Source: Cyanobacteria bacterium SZAS LIN-3
GTDB lineage: Bacteria; Cyanobacteriota; Vampirovibrionia; Obscuribacterales; Obscuribacteraceae
Assembly: GCA_018266215.1 (NCBI GenBank)
Contig: JAFEAV010000071.1
Coordinates: 1 to 34,627, forward strand
Direction: 5' to 3'
Length of the DNA: 34,627 nt
The position numbers and the translations under genes were made by a program. Each line of letters begins with the position of its first letter. The stretch's first letter is position 1. Positions 8,225 through 16,504 of this stretch are shown here, one piece after another. Under the pieces are notes generated by a model, which did no database searches, was not told the origin of the DNA, and saw nothing but the letters and a program-made list of their open reading frames with translations.

Positions 8225-9402
8225 GATATTGATGCCAGGCGGGTGCTGATAGGCTCATGCAACTCCACGGGAGTGACGGCCGAAACCTGCCTGATATTGT
8301 ATATGGTGTCACGCTCGACGGCTTGATAGCCGGCCGATGTGATCAGTTGTTCCATTTTATCTTTGGCCAATTGCAGCGGACTCTTAGCACCGGCGGCGTG
8401 GGTAATCTTCTCTTCGCCGATGGTGCCGTCCATATCGTCGGCTCCAAATGACAGGGCCAGTTGAGCCAGCTCCACACCAAGTTGGATCCAGTAAGCTTTG
8501 ATATGGGGGAAATTGTCCATCAAGATGCGCGATATGGCTACGTCTTTGAGCAGTTCGCTGGCGCTGGGCTCAACCACTTCCGATTGAATGTTGGTACCTT
8601 CGTAATAGCACTTGAGCGGGATGAAGCACTGGAAGCCACCGGTCTTATCCTGCTGTTCGCGCAGGAGCAGCATGTGATCGACCTTGTTTTCACGAGTCTC
8701 ACTGATGCCGGTGAGCATGGTGGCATTGGTCTTGAGACCGAGCTTGTGAGCTATGCCGTGGATTTCCAGGTAGATGGGCGCGGGGGTCTTCTTAACGGCC
8801 ATTCTCTCGCGCACTTCTTCGTCAAATATCTCAGCACCGCCACCAGGCATGGAGCCAAGCCCGGCTTCGATCAGACACTTGAGCACTTCCTCGTAGGTCA
8901 TACCTTCCAGATTGGCCAGGTATTCAATTTCAACAGCCGTAAAAGCCTTCATGTGGATATGCGGCAACTTGGCGCGCATCGTCCTTAGTATTTCCTCATA
9001 ATAAGCGAGGTTACAGGCAGGGTTGAGGCCACCCACCATGTGGATTTCATTGATGCCCAGATCCGATCCCTTGCGCGCTTCCTCTATGACCTTATCCACG
9101 GTCCAGGTATAGGCCTTGGAACGCTCGGAGGGATTGGCATAGGAACAGAATCGGCAGGTCTCAACACAAAAGTTGGTCGGGTTGAGGTGCATGTTGTGGA
9201 TATAGTAAACGTATTTCTCTTTACCGGGTCCGGCTTTGCGACGACGGGCAAACTCGCCCAGGGCGCCGATAGCGGGAAGATCGTCGGACTGATAAAGACG
9301 AATAGCGTCTTCACGGCTGATGCGCGTGCCGTTGTAGACCTTTTCGGCGATGTCTCCCAGGGGATGATCCGAAGAAACGGCTTTTTCGATAACGGCTGAC
9401 AT
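8221..9402 (-). CDS. mqnE: Aminodeoxyfutalosine synthase MqnE (radical SAM)
   Basis: MqnE joins 3-[(1-carboxyvinyl)oxy]benzoate to the adenosyl group of SAM, giving aminodeoxyfutalosine in the futalosine route to menaquinone. The 393-residue protein has the radical SAM cluster motif Cys79-x3-Cys83-x2-Cys86 (NFCVETCRFCSY). Other typical segments are EIHMVGGLNP, HMKAFTAVEIEYL, LGSMPGGGAEIFDEEVR, NATMLTGISETRENKVDH, DNFPHIKAYW and GADDMDGTIGEEKITHAAGA. The GGGAEIF and HIKAYW context favours MqnE over the related MqnC. I chose the ATG at 9402, with GAGGTG just upstream, rather than a GTG two codons earlier. No other mqn gene is nearby, so the pathway is presumably dispersed in the genome. Confidence 0.92.
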   Translation of the reverse strand: MSAVIEKAVSSDHPLGDIAEKVYNGTRISREDAIRLYQSDDLPAIGALGEFARRRKAGPGKEKYVYYIHNMHLNPTNFCVETCRFCSYANPSERSKAYTWTVDKVIEEARKGSDLGINEIHMVGGLNPACNLAYYEEILRTMRAKLPHIHMKAFTAVEIEYLANLEGMTYEEVLKCLIEAGLGSMPGGGAEIFDEEVRERMAVKKTPAPIYLEIHGIAHKLGLKTNATMLTGISETRENKVDHMLLLREQQDKTGGFQCFIPLKCYYEGTNIQSEVVEPSASELLKDVAISRILMDNFPHIKAYWIQLGVELAQLALSFGADDMDGTIGEEKITHAAGAKSPLQLAKDKMEQLITSAGYQAVERDTIYNIRQVSAVTPVELHEPISTRLASIS

Positions 9403-9506
9403 GGTCACCTCGACTTAGGGTCAAGGTCATAGTAGCAGGCAAAAGCAGGCCTGGCGACATGTTTCAGTCTAAGTTAATGGCCTACTTCACAGAAGGTCAA
9501 AGGCCC

Positions 9507-10142
9507 TCAGGAGCGATTGCTCCAGTTGGGATTGATGATGGATGTAAGCACATGATCCCGCCATTTGCCGTCAATAAAGAGATAATCGCGGGCATAGCCT
9601 TCGACATTGAATCCCAGTGAACGCAAAAGGCCGCCGCTGCGGCTGTTTTCCGGCTGGTAGTTAGCCATAATGCGGTGCAGATTCATGGCGGTAAAGCCAT
9701 AGGTAATGACCGACTGCAGGGCTTCTTTCATGATGCCCTTGCCCTGAAAATCGCGGTCGATGTGATAGCCGAGATGGCAGAAATGCGCGGCGTTGCGCAC
9801 GGTATTGGAGAGATTGGCCGCCCCCAGAACAGTCTCAGGATTAGAGCGATCAAAGAGAAATAGCCTGAGCGACTGGTCGTCTTGAAACTCCTGCAAATTG
9901 GTCTCAAGCTGTTTTTGCCAGTGGGCCACGGTCAAAAAGTCGGGCGGCCAGGCCGGTCCGGCATTGGCCAGATGCTCGCGATTCTTGCGGAAATAGGTGA
10001 GGACATACTCGGCTTCTTCCGGCTCGGGCAGATGCAGGATCGTCCGCCCGGTTTTAAGTGTCGGTTTTACCTTAGTGCCTTCTATCAGGCCCGATCTGCC
10101 AATTTCCAAGTGGTCCACCCAGTCAAAAAGGGACACGGCCAC
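9507..10142 (-). CDS. GNAT N-acetyltransferase, RimJ/RimL type
   Basis: This is a 211-residue acetyl-CoA-dependent acetyltransferase. The GNAT core is visible as LGYHIDRDFQGKGIMKEALQ (acetyl-CoA loop), ITYGFTAMNLHRIMANYQPE, NSRSGGLLRSLGFNVEGYAR and YLFIDGKWRDHVL. These are closest to the RimJ-like group that acetylates protein N-termini, including ribosomal protein S5 in E. coli. The actual substrate cannot be read from sequence. The start is a GTG at 10142; no strong ribosome site is visible and there is no alternative ATG before the core. A consensus -10 box lies 42 bases upstream, so it may be transcribed separately from the gene at 10201-10929. Confidence 0.88.
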   Translation of the reverse strand: MAVSLFDWVDHLEIGRSGLIEGTKVKPTLKTGRTILHLPEPEEAEYVLTYFRKNREHLANAGPAWPPDFLTVAHWQKQLETNLQEFQDDQSLRLFLFDRSNPETVLGAANLSNTVRNAAHFCHLGYHIDRDFQGKGIMKEALQSVITYGFTAMNLHRIMANYQPENSRSGGLLRSLGFNVEGYARDYLFIDGKWRDHVLTSIINPNWSNRS

Positions 10143-10183
10143 AAGAAAACGCCTGCCAAGCGGCGGCTCAGGGCCAGGCGCTT

Positions 10184-10189
10184 ATTATA
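10184..10189 (-). promoter_or_regulatory. Consensus -10 box (TATAAT) ahead of the acetyltransferase gene
   Basis: The minus strand reads GTTATAATAAG here, 42 bases before the GTG start. No recognisable -35 box lies 16-18 bases further upstream, so this is a candidate promoter on the -10 element alone. Confidence 0.33.
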
Positions 10190-10200
10190 ACTCTGCTTAA

Positions 10201-10929
10201 TCAGATAGAGGCGGAGACATCCGCGGAAAAAAGCGCTTCACCGGCGAAGCTGTAGGATTGTTCACCGGCGCGGGCAACCCGCACCACGGCAGTCTTCTCG
10301 TCGACAAATTCCTTCCAGCGCTCGCGCACCGGCGGATCGAAAAGCACTTCATCGTCGCAGGTAAAAGCCAGGAAACTGTCCTCGCTCGAGGGCAGGGGCT
10401 CAATCGTCGGTAAACGCGAAGAAGAGGACTGAGCGAGACGCTGGGCGATCAATTCTTCGTCGCCGGCATCTTCTTTTTTGAACCAGTGCTTCATTGCCGA
10501 TTTATGGCGATCGCGCAAACAGCGGCCATCGCTCTTGGGTCGGTCATTGCTCACCCGGGCGCGAAAGGCCTCGAGATCCAGAGGAGCCGCTTCGTGATTT
10601 TCAGCGGCGCGCTTGAAGCGCATATTCACAAGCTTTTTCTTGGTCTTATTGATGTCATCCCAGTCAAACGATTTGTCGGTCACCACGGACATAAGTTGTT
10701 GGTTGCGCATCAGTCTGCCTTGCAATCCAAACGCCATGAGAAACATATTGGAAATCAATATCTCTACCCCACCATAATCGTATCCACCAGCCGGAGATAC
10801 CAGAGCCGCCAACGATTCACCTGCCAAAGACAATAATGGACGATCGACTACAGCAAAATGGTACTTATACGCAAATCTGACATTAAGTTGACTAAAATCG
10901 CTCTCACAGTTAAACGGCCGGAAAGACAA
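10201..10929 (-). CDS. Hypothetical protein downstream of the NurA-domain gene
   Basis: This 242-residue frame begins at a TTG; no ATG is available near the start and no clear ribosome site is seen. I do not recognise the family. Visible content: a mixed N-terminal part (YKYHFAVVDRPLLSLAGESL, GGYDYGGVEILISN), then a charged middle (INKTKKKLVNMRFKRAAENH), a Ser-rich linker near residues 165-175 and an acidic, likely beta-rich end. There is no signal peptide, convincing membrane helix or nucleotide-binding motif. It starts 47 bases after the NurA-domain gene on the same strand and is probably cotranscribed with it. A link to that nuclease's job is possible but unsupported by motifs. Confidence 0.65.
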   Translation of the reverse strand: MSFRPFNCESDFSQLNVRFAYKYHFAVVDRPLLSLAGESLAALVSPAGGYDYGGVEILISNMFLMAFGLQGRLMRNQQLMSVVTDKSFDWDDINKTKKKLVNMRFKRAAENHEAAPLDLEAFRARVSNDRPKSDGRCLRDRHKSAMKHWFKKEDAGDEELIAQRLAQSSSSRLPTIEPLPSSEDSFLAFTCDDEVLFDPPVRERWKEFVDEKTAVVRVARAGEQSYSFAGEALFSADVSASI

Positions 10930-10976
10930 AGCCAGTAAGCATTTTCTAATACAAGCAAAAAGTAAATAATTAGGAC

Positions 10977-12200
10977 CTAAACGAATCCGGTGCGCTTGCG
11001 ACTTTCCTTGGGACTGGGCTGCACCCTGTCTATACCGAGGTCGACCATCTGCCGGCCTAAGAGATCAAAAAACTTTTCTCGCTCAGGCCCTTTGATCACA
11101 GCCAGATGGTGCGCCTCGGCCAGAGCCACGGGATAGCCCTGCCCCTTCATCACCTGGGTCAATGTTGCCCTGAGAGCAAAATCAAAAAGTGCCTCTTTTT
11201 TAAACAACCAGCTGGGAAATTCCAGCCTGGCGACCTCGGCCTCACTCTTTAAATAGCAAAATGATATGGCGTTATCCTCGGACATGGACTTCACCACGGA
11301 AGCCCCGCTGGTCATGGCCATGGAACGCTGACCAACCTCCAGGACAGAGGCATAGAGAGCCCGGTCACTGAGCGGCCAGATGGTCGAGCAGGGAAAATCC
11401 TCTTCGTTCAAATGCCCACAATGCTCACGACAGTGGCTGACATCATAAGGGCAAAGTGCGCTGCGCAAGCAATTGATAAAATCAGCGGCCCGACTCTTAG
11501 AGACGTAGCCGACAAGCGCTATATCGGCGGCATTGAGACTGGTAAGACAAGCCTCAAAGCGCTGCAGATAAGTTTCGGGGTAGGAGCCGTTCATCTTCTC
11601 CACCGACCAGGGAATGAGCGAGCCGTCGTACATGGCCAGGATGTCGACCGCGGCACCAGGCGACCGGGCGCTGATTTCGGCCTTAGCCGCCAGAGCGCGC
11701 TCGGTCAATATTTCCAGCTCAAAAATGGATCGCTCGAGCGAAACAAACAACTCATCGATGTATACGCGCCGGCGATCCACGAGCGGATAAAGGTCCTCGG
11801 GTCTGGCATAGAGACGCGGCTCGGAGGTGAGCAGCGGGGGCAGGTCCAGACCATAGGAAATACGTGTCAATCCGCAATTGAGCAGGTAGCAATTATGCAC
11901 CTCATGATGGCTGGGCATGATCTGCGAACCATCAACGCCCAGCACCGTCCATGGTGTCACGAGCGTTTCCAGCGGAGTCAGTGCGGCCATTGTATCCAGG
12001 GACTCGAGCGGCCTGGCTGTGGGCCACAAGATCCAGGGTGCATTTTTTAGCAGCTTAAATTCAAAGGCCTCAATGTCCTGACATTCGCGCACAAAGGTGG
12101 ACAGCGCCTCACCGAGCGAAGATTTATTGTCCTGCGCGCCCTTGAGGCTATCGGCGTTGAGTTGAGAGACGAGCAGACCGAGCTTCACAAAATCAAGCAT
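10977..12200 (-). CDS. NurA-domain nuclease
   Basis: NurA proteins are metal-dependent 5'-3' nucleases that in archaea work with the HerA helicase in DNA end processing; bacterial members are less studied. The 407-residue product shows the two hallmark acidic motifs: LGVDGSQIMPSHHE (Asp90) and AMYDGSLIPW (Asp192), plus the following hydrophobic strand NCGLTRISYG. A late segment (GYPVALAEAHHLAVIKGPER) fits the C-terminal motif carrying a conserved His. The start is the ATG at 12200 with GAGGA eight bases upstream; an in-frame TTG six codons earlier lacks that spacing. No HerA gene lies in the window. The downstream neighbour is the unknown protein at 10201, and a divergent HTH protein starts about 105 bases away. 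Confidence 0.85.
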   Translation of the reverse strand: MLDFVKLGLLVSQLNADSLKGAQDNKSSLGEALSTFVRECQDIEAFEFKLLKNAPWILWPTARPLESLDTMAALTPLETLVTPWTVLGVDGSQIMPSHHEVHNCYLLNCGLTRISYGLDLPPLLTSEPRLYARPEDLYPLVDRRRVYIDELFVSLERSIFELEILTERALAAKAEISARSPGAAVDILAMYDGSLIPWSVEKMNGSYPETYLQRFEACLTSLNAADIALVGYVSKSRAADFINCLRSALCPYDVSHCREHCGHLNEEDFPCSTIWPLSDRALYASVLEVGQRSMAMTSGASVVKSMSEDNAISFCYLKSEAEVARLEFPSWLFKKEALFDFALRATLTQVMKGQGYPVALAEAHHLAVIKGPEREKFFDLLGRQMVDLGIDRVQPSPKESRKRTGFV

Positions 12201-12305
12201 TTTAAAGGTCCTCGACAAACAAGATTTCGCAGCGTCAGCGCTATACTAAATGAGATCTATCAGGCCACGACTAGACTAAATTATTAAGACAGAGACTGCA
12301 GCATT

Positions 12306-12776
12306 TTGGATAAAAATACAAATATAATAACCAACGCCCTGCCCAAGGACATGGACCTGGGCGACACTCTGGCGCGTCGATTGACGATCATACGCGAGTG
12401 GCGAGGCATGACGGTCAAGGCCCTGGCGCGTGACAGTCATTTTAGCGTAGCCCGGCTGCAGGACATCGAAACCGGCATGGAAACCTGGCTCTCATCTTCG
12501 GACCGCCAGCTTCTGGCCCTGGCTCTGAAGATCGACGCTTCCCTATTGCAGGACGTGGAAGCCAGACCCAGACTGGAACCAAGCGACGACCAGCCCAGGT
12601 ATGAGGCGATGCTGGCTGACCTGCGCGATTCCATTCTCAGCGGCGTGCGCGAACTGGAATGCCCCCAGTGCGGCGACACCCTGCGATGTCGTGTGCAGGA
12701 AGGTCTGGACATAGACGGGCAGCCGGTCTACCTGGCAAAGGCCTTTTGCCAGCGCTGTCCTTTTGTCTTGAAATAG
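12306..12776 (+). CDS. HTH (XRE-like) protein with C-terminal zinc-ribbon cysteines
   Basis: The 156-residue protein has a Cro/C1-type helix-turn-helix at about residues 20-80 (LARRLTIIREWRGMTVKALA, then HFSVARLQDIETGMETWLS). The C-terminal part has cysteines at 119, 122, 128, 148 and 151 (CPQCGD and CQRCP), which fits a zinc ribbon. It is probably a DNA-binding regulator with a metal-stabilised tail. The assigned start is a TTG with no clear ribosome site; an in-frame ATG at 12351 would still keep the whole HTH. It lies divergent to the NurA-domain gene across about 105 bases and could regulate it (inference). Its stop is 10 bases from the convergent Clp-N gene. Confidence 0.78.
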   Translation: MDKNTNIITNALPKDMDLGDTLARRLTIIREWRGMTVKALARDSHFSVARLQDIETGMETWLSSSDRQLLALALKIDASLLQDVEARPRLEPSDDQPRYEAMLADLRDSILSGVRELECPQCGDTLRCRVQEGLDIDGQPVYLAKAFCQRCPFVLK

Positions 12777-12786
12777 AACCGAGCTT

Positions 12787-13956
12787 TTAAGCTGAAACGG
12801 ACCGCTTGACGAAACAGTGACGGATAGTTTCATCCAGCCTGGTGCGCAGCTTGGAGAGACGCTGGGTAATTTCCAGACGGCGCTCCTGCAAGTTGATCAT
12901 ATTATTGCGGCCGTAGTCATCGAGAGCCTCGGTAAAGAGCGCATTCAAGGCAATCTCTTCGCCCTGAGCCCACCACAGATCTTCCACAACCGAGCCGATC
13001 AAATCATGCTCAGCGTCATCAAGCATCTGGTTGAAGAGTCGATACTCACTGGAGAGCATAAACTCGATTGTGCTCTTCACTTCAGCGCGCAGACTCTGCG
13101 CGGCCGAAGAAATAATCGTGGCGTTGAGTTCCTTATCCAGTCCGCCGACCCGCAGATAAAGCTGGGCCAGAGTCTCTTCCAGCAGATAGCGGCGGAAGGC
13201 CATTTGATTGAGAATGAAGTCGGGGAAATAGCCGACACAAACCATGTGCACTATTTCTGAGCGAGGAGGCAGATTGGAGAGCGAATGACGGCTTCTGACC
13301 GAGAGTGTTTGCAGTGTGGAAACAGCGCGGTAATGCTTGTCGATGAGTTCACGCAAACCGCCCACTACCGCCGATTTGAGTCCGGGAATATCTTCGTTGT
13401 TGAGGGTCTTGGACATGAGATGCAAAATCTGACGTCGCAAAAAGTCGACGTTGCCACCCAGCTCTTCGATGATTTTGACGGCGGTGGATTCACTTGCGTC
13501 CATGATGCCCAGGAGCAAATGCTCGGGGTTGATATATTGCAAGCCGAAAAATAGTGAATATTCATAGGCACGGTGCAGGGCCTGGACCATCAGATCCGAC
13601 ATGCCGTAAGCCTTGCGGCTGTCGGCAATACTGCCCTGGGATTGACCGCCGACCATTGATGTCACCGGCAGTGTCACCGACGGCATGCCGGCCGAAAGGT
13701 CGGGGCGACCGGAGAAGGGTAATTCGGATTCAGTCTTGCCCTTAACCTGATTCTCCAGCTCTTTGCGCACGCTTTCTTCGTCCACTTTCATAGTGGCGAG
13801 AGCATCACTGGCGACACCACCATATTCAGAGGCAAGAGCCGGCAGCATATGATCGGTGCAGATATATGTGTGCTCAAAAGTGATGCACTCATCCAGCGAC
13901 AGCTGCAGCACCTGAAGAAGAGCATCACTCGAGCGTTCAAATACAGAATCCAACAT
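12787..13956 (-). CDS. Orphan Clp N-terminal (Clp-N) domain protein without AAA+ modules
   Basis: The 389-residue protein carries two Clp repeats, the substrate- and adaptor-binding domain usually found at the N-terminus of ClpA/ClpC/ClpB. The first spans about residues 10-70 (ITFEHTYICTDHMLPALASE). The second spans about 120-180 (FFGLQYINPEHLLLGIMDAS, then AVKIIEELGGNVDFLRRQIL). A linker of about 45 residues separates them. The remaining 200 residues are helical and charged, with no Walker A or B motif, so this is not an unfoldase. It may compete with or deliver adaptors to a ClpC/ClpB elsewhere (inference). The start is the ATG at 13956; only a weak ribosome site is present. Confidence 0.8.
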   Translation of the reverse strand: MLDSVFERSSDALLQVLQLSLDECITFEHTYICTDHMLPALASEYGGVASDALATMKVDEESVRKELENQVKGKTESELPFSGRPDLSAGMPSVTLPVTSMVGGQSQGSIADSRKAYGMSDLMVQALHRAYEYSLFFGLQYINPEHLLLGIMDASESTAVKIIEELGGNVDFLRRQILHLMSKTLNNEDIPGLKSAVVGGLRELIDKHYRAVSTLQTLSVRSRHSLSNLPPRSEIVHMVCVGYFPDFILNQMAFRRYLLEETLAQLYLRVGGLDKELNATIISSAAQSLRAEVKSTIEFMLSSEYRLFNQMLDDAEHDLIGSVVEDLWWAQGEEIALNALFTEALDDYGRNNMINLQERRLEITQRLSKLRTRLDETIRHCFVKRSVSA

Positions 13957-14094
13957 GTTCAGTTAATCCAGAAAGTAGTGCCAGGCGGGCAAGCGGCATA
14001 GTCAAAGAGCCGACCTTGCCGGCATCTTAAAAAATGCTCAGGCCAGGGCCGACAAAAGACCCGCCGACCTAATAGGATAGCAGCATTTGCCCAC

Positions 14095-14100
14095 TATAAT
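14095..14100 (+). promoter_or_regulatory. Consensus -10 box ahead of surE
   Basis: TATAAT lies 72 bases before the chosen surE start, in a 215-base gap between divergent genes. The -35 region (around TAGGAT at 14073-14078) is poor. Transcription would begin near 14107 in a G-rich leader. Nothing else is recognised in this gap. Confidence 0.45.
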
Positions 14101-14171
14101 TGCCGGGGGGCCCGAGGGAAATAGTTGCCGGGGCCTCAATGGCGTTCTTCAGGCAACAGCAGGTATTTTTG

Positions 14172-14963
14172 GTGCGCATTTTACTTTCAAACGACGACGG
14201 CATCTTCGCTCCCGGCCTCAATACCCTGGCCAAGAGACTGGCGGAAAATCCCAAACACGAGGTCTATGTCGTTGCCCCCGACCGCCAACGCAGCGCCACC
14301 GGCCATTCACTCACCCTGCATAAGCCGCTAAGGGTGCAGCCCATCGAGCTCGACGCCAATATAAAAGGCGCCTGGTCCACCACCGGCACCCCCTCAGACT
14401 GCGTCAAACTGGCCATCTCGCAGCTTCTTGAAAGCCCACCCGACCTGGTCATCTCCGGCATCAATGCCGGACCCAACCTGGGGGCCGACGTACTCTATTC
14501 AGGTACGGTGGCGGCGGCCATGGAAGGCGCTTCGATGAATTTCCCCGCCATCGCCGTCAGCGCAGTCAAGGCGGAAACGGCTGTTTTCAAGGTCGGAGCC
14601 GAGTTTATCCATAATTTCCTCGACATATTTATGGAATTTCCCCGGGTGGCGCGCGGTTTGATCAATGTCAACATCCCGGCCCAGGCGGCCGAAGGCAAGG
14701 TCCTGGGTGTACGCGCGACCGAGCTTGGCATCAGACTTTACAACGACCATTTTGAAAAACGCAGCGATCCTTACGGTCGTGACTACTACTGGCTCTCCGG
14801 CCACGCCATTGAAGAAGGCGAGGCCGAGGCCTCGGACGTGCATGCGGTAAAACTGGGCTATATCTCGGTTACACCGGTGACATTCAATATGACCGATCGC
14901 CAGGCGGTAGAAAACCTCAGCAATTTGAAGGCCTTAAATGAGCTCAGCTACACCAGATCTTGA
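14172..14963 (+). CDS. surE: 5'/3'-nucleotidase SurE
   Basis: SurE is a metal-dependent phosphatase that removes phosphate from nucleoside monophosphates and short polyphosphates, and is linked to stationary-phase survival. The product opens MRILLSNDDGIFAPG with the metal-binding Asp8-Asp9 pair. Ser41 (RQRSATGHS) and Asn98 (ISGINAGPNLG) complete the usual metal site, and TGTPSDCVKLA is also typical. The frame extends upstream, but I chose the GTG at 14172 because family members begin exactly at this motif; an ATG at 14139 is the alternative. The length of 263 residues is normal. Its last 26 bases overlap the next gene, so the two are probably translated together. Confidence 0.94.
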   Translation: MRILLSNDDGIFAPGLNTLAKRLAENPKHEVYVVAPDRQRSATGHSLTLHKPLRVQPIELDANIKGAWSTTGTPSDCVKLAISQLLESPPDLVISGINAGPNLGADVLYSGTVAAAMEGASMNFPAIAVSAVKAETAVFKVGAEFIHNFLDIFMEFPRVARGLINVNIPAQAAEGKVLGVRATELGIRLYNDHFEKRSDPYGRDYYWLSGHAIEEGEAEASDVHAVKLGYISVTPVTFNMTDRQAVENLSNLKALNELSYTRS

Positions 14964-15648
14964 TGCCGCGCTCAAGGGCATATTCAAAGACCGAGACTGG
15001 CCGCTGAAAGTAATGATGGGCGGCCTGATCAATCTTGGCGCCAGCACGCTGCCTATCGTCAATCCCATCTTTTTGCCTGTCTCCTTTGCCATGGTCGGCC
15101 TCACATTCGGCTATCTGCTGGCAGTCCTGCGAGCATCGATCAAAGGCGACCTGGAAAAGTTGCCCGACTGGAGCGGCGTCATTGATTTGCTTGTCCTGGG
15201 TCTGAGCTGGGAGGCAATCTGCCTGGGCTTCGGCTTTTTCACAATGTCGGTCATGGCCATCAGTTTGCTTGTCGCCAGCAATACCAGCTTGAACCAGCTG
15301 GCCAATCCCAACTATCTGCCCTGGGCCATCGGCACTTTTCTGGTGGTGTACAGCCTGCTCGTCGGCTTCAACTTCTTTCTGGCTGTACTCATGGCCAAAT
15401 TTGCCGAAGAAGAGCGCATGCTGGCCGGCTTTGCCTGGCGCAAAGTGCTGAAGCGTATCGCCGCTCAACCGCAAAGCCTTTTACTGGCCTGGCTTGCCGG
15501 CAACACCCTTTATTTCGGTGCCATACTGCTGCCTATCCTGACGCGCTTCCAGCCCTTTTTCGCCCTCGAGCCCTTTGCCGCATTTCTGGCAGAGATAATC
15601 GCAGTCAGAATGATTGGTCAGGCCTGGCCGGAACAATCAAAAAGCTGA
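14938..15648 (+). CDS. DUF4013-like multi-pass membrane protein
   Basis: The 236-residue protein opens with a short soluble part (ALKGIFKDRDWPLKVMMGGL), a pattern seen in DUF4013 proteins. Several hydrophobic segments follow: about 30-65 (a pair), 85-115, 130-155, 180-200 and 205-220. The loop RASIKGDLEKLPDWSGVIDL fits the conserved Gly...Leu-Pro-x-Trp feature of that family. The function of the family is not established. The ATG overlaps surE by 26 bases, and a ribosome site (GAAGG) sits inside surE. It ends 21 bases from a convergent gene, with no terminator visible. Confidence 0.75.
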   Translation: MSSATPDLDAALKGIFKDRDWPLKVMMGGLINLGASTLPIVNPIFLPVSFAMVGLTFGYLLAVLRASIKGDLEKLPDWSGVIDLLVLGLSWEAICLGFGFFTMSVMAISLLVASNTSLNQLANPNYLPWAIGTFLVVYSLLVGFNFFLAVLMAKFAEEERMLAGFAWRKVLKRIAAQPQSLLLAWLAGNTLYFGAILLPILTRFQPFFALEPFAAFLAEIIAVRMIGQAWPEQSKS

Positions 15649-15669
15649 AAGCTCAATAGCTGTAATGCT

Positions 15670-16263
15670 CTAGCGGGTGACGACGCTTTTGAGACGTCCT
15701 TCGCCGGTGTAATAGAGCTTGTGTCCTGATGCCACGGTCGTGGGCGGGGCGGGAATAAAGGAAGCCTTGTCCACATAGGGATAGCCGGCGGGGGTGATTG
15801 TCGTGTGCCCGGTCAGCTGTCTGAAATAGAGGACCATCAGGTCTACAAAACGGCTGACGCCGGTCACGCCCTTGCTGGCATATTTGCTCATCTGTCTGGA
15901 GACGACCTGTACATCGGCGATAGCGTCATCAACCGAGGCCGGCACCCGCACGGTTATATTGCTGCCGTTGGCCTCAATGGAGAGGTCCTTTTTATAAGCT
16001 CTGGCATCGGCGGTCGGCTTGCCGAGCTTGACCTCGCGACCGGGCGGCAGATTCTTGCCGGCTGAAAAAATAGGTTTGGCCATGGCCGGTGTGACTGTTA
16101 TATGAGCTGTGCCAAGGCCCGGCACGGTCATGCTCAACTTGCGCCCCTCGTTTCTGTTTTCATCATGCGAGGCATTATCAGCCGCTGTCGCACACTGAGC
16201 AAAAGCTGTCTGGGCCAGCGAAGCAGCAAGCAAAACTACAAAAATCGTTTTATTAAATCTCAT
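15670..16263 (-). CDS. Hypothetical secreted protein
   Basis: From the ATG at 16263 the product is 197 residues. It begins with a clear signal peptide (MRFNKTIFVVLLAASLAQ, cleavage after about residue 22). The mature part starts with a polar linker, then a region with beta-strand character (LSMTVPGLGTAHITVTP, GSNITVRVPASVDDAIADVQ). I recognise no family. The frame stays open another 48 codons upstream, but that extension would precede a perfect signal peptide and has no sensible start, so I left it out. It is a single gene, convergent with the DUF4013-like gene and divergent from the CorC leader region. No lipobox is present. Confidence 0.72.
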   Translation of the reverse strand: MRFNKTIFVVLLAASLAQTAFAQCATAADNASHDENRNEGRKLSMTVPGLGTAHITVTPAMAKPIFSAGKNLPPGREVKLGKPTADARAYKKDLSIEANGSNITVRVPASVDDAIADVQVVSRQMSKYASKGVTGVSRFVDLMVLYFRQLTGHTTITPAGYPYVDKASFIPAPPTTVASGHKLYYTGEGRLKSVVTR

Positions 16264-16321
16264 AAATGCTGGTTGCCTGGAGGATTGCGCCAAATACCGG
16301 GGCTTCGAGCCACAGCCGCCA

Positions 16322-16330
16322 ATTATGCCA
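16322..16330 (-). promoter_or_regulatory. Possible extended -10 promoter for the secreted protein
   Basis: The minus strand reads TGGCATAAT, an extended -10 pattern with five of six -10 matches, about 60 bases before the gene start. No -35 box is evident. Confidence 0.3.
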
Positions 16331-16422
16331 CACAGGGGGTGGCCAAATCGGCTCGCACAATAAATCCTTGATAACCTTAGTGGAAAGCCCCATGTATTGT
16401 GGCCCACGCCTATTGACTACCG

Positions 16423-16450
16423 CCTAAGATCAGTTATGGTAGGATCGTTT
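16423..16450 (+). promoter_or_regulatory. Sigma-70-like promoter ahead of the leader ORF
   Basis: TTGACT (16423-16428, five of six matches) and TATGGT (16445-16450, four of six) are separated by 16 bases. Transcription would start near 16457, about 48 bases before the leader ORF and 177 before the CorC-type gene. Between 16264 and this promoter I see only the minus-strand promoter signal already listed. Confidence 0.45.
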
Positions 16451-16504
16451 TAATTCCCCGGTGCCCTCGCACTCCGTACCTTAATACTTCAGCGAAAGCA
16501 ACCA

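Noticed and set aside
12781..12792. AGCTT-TT-AAGCT as a terminator between convergent genes
   Set aside because: The stem is five pairs with a two-base loop and no T-run; it is too weak to call.
16264..16407. Upstream extension of the secreted protein gene
   Set aside because: It would place 48 odd residues before a perfect signal peptide, and the region holds a promoter-like box.
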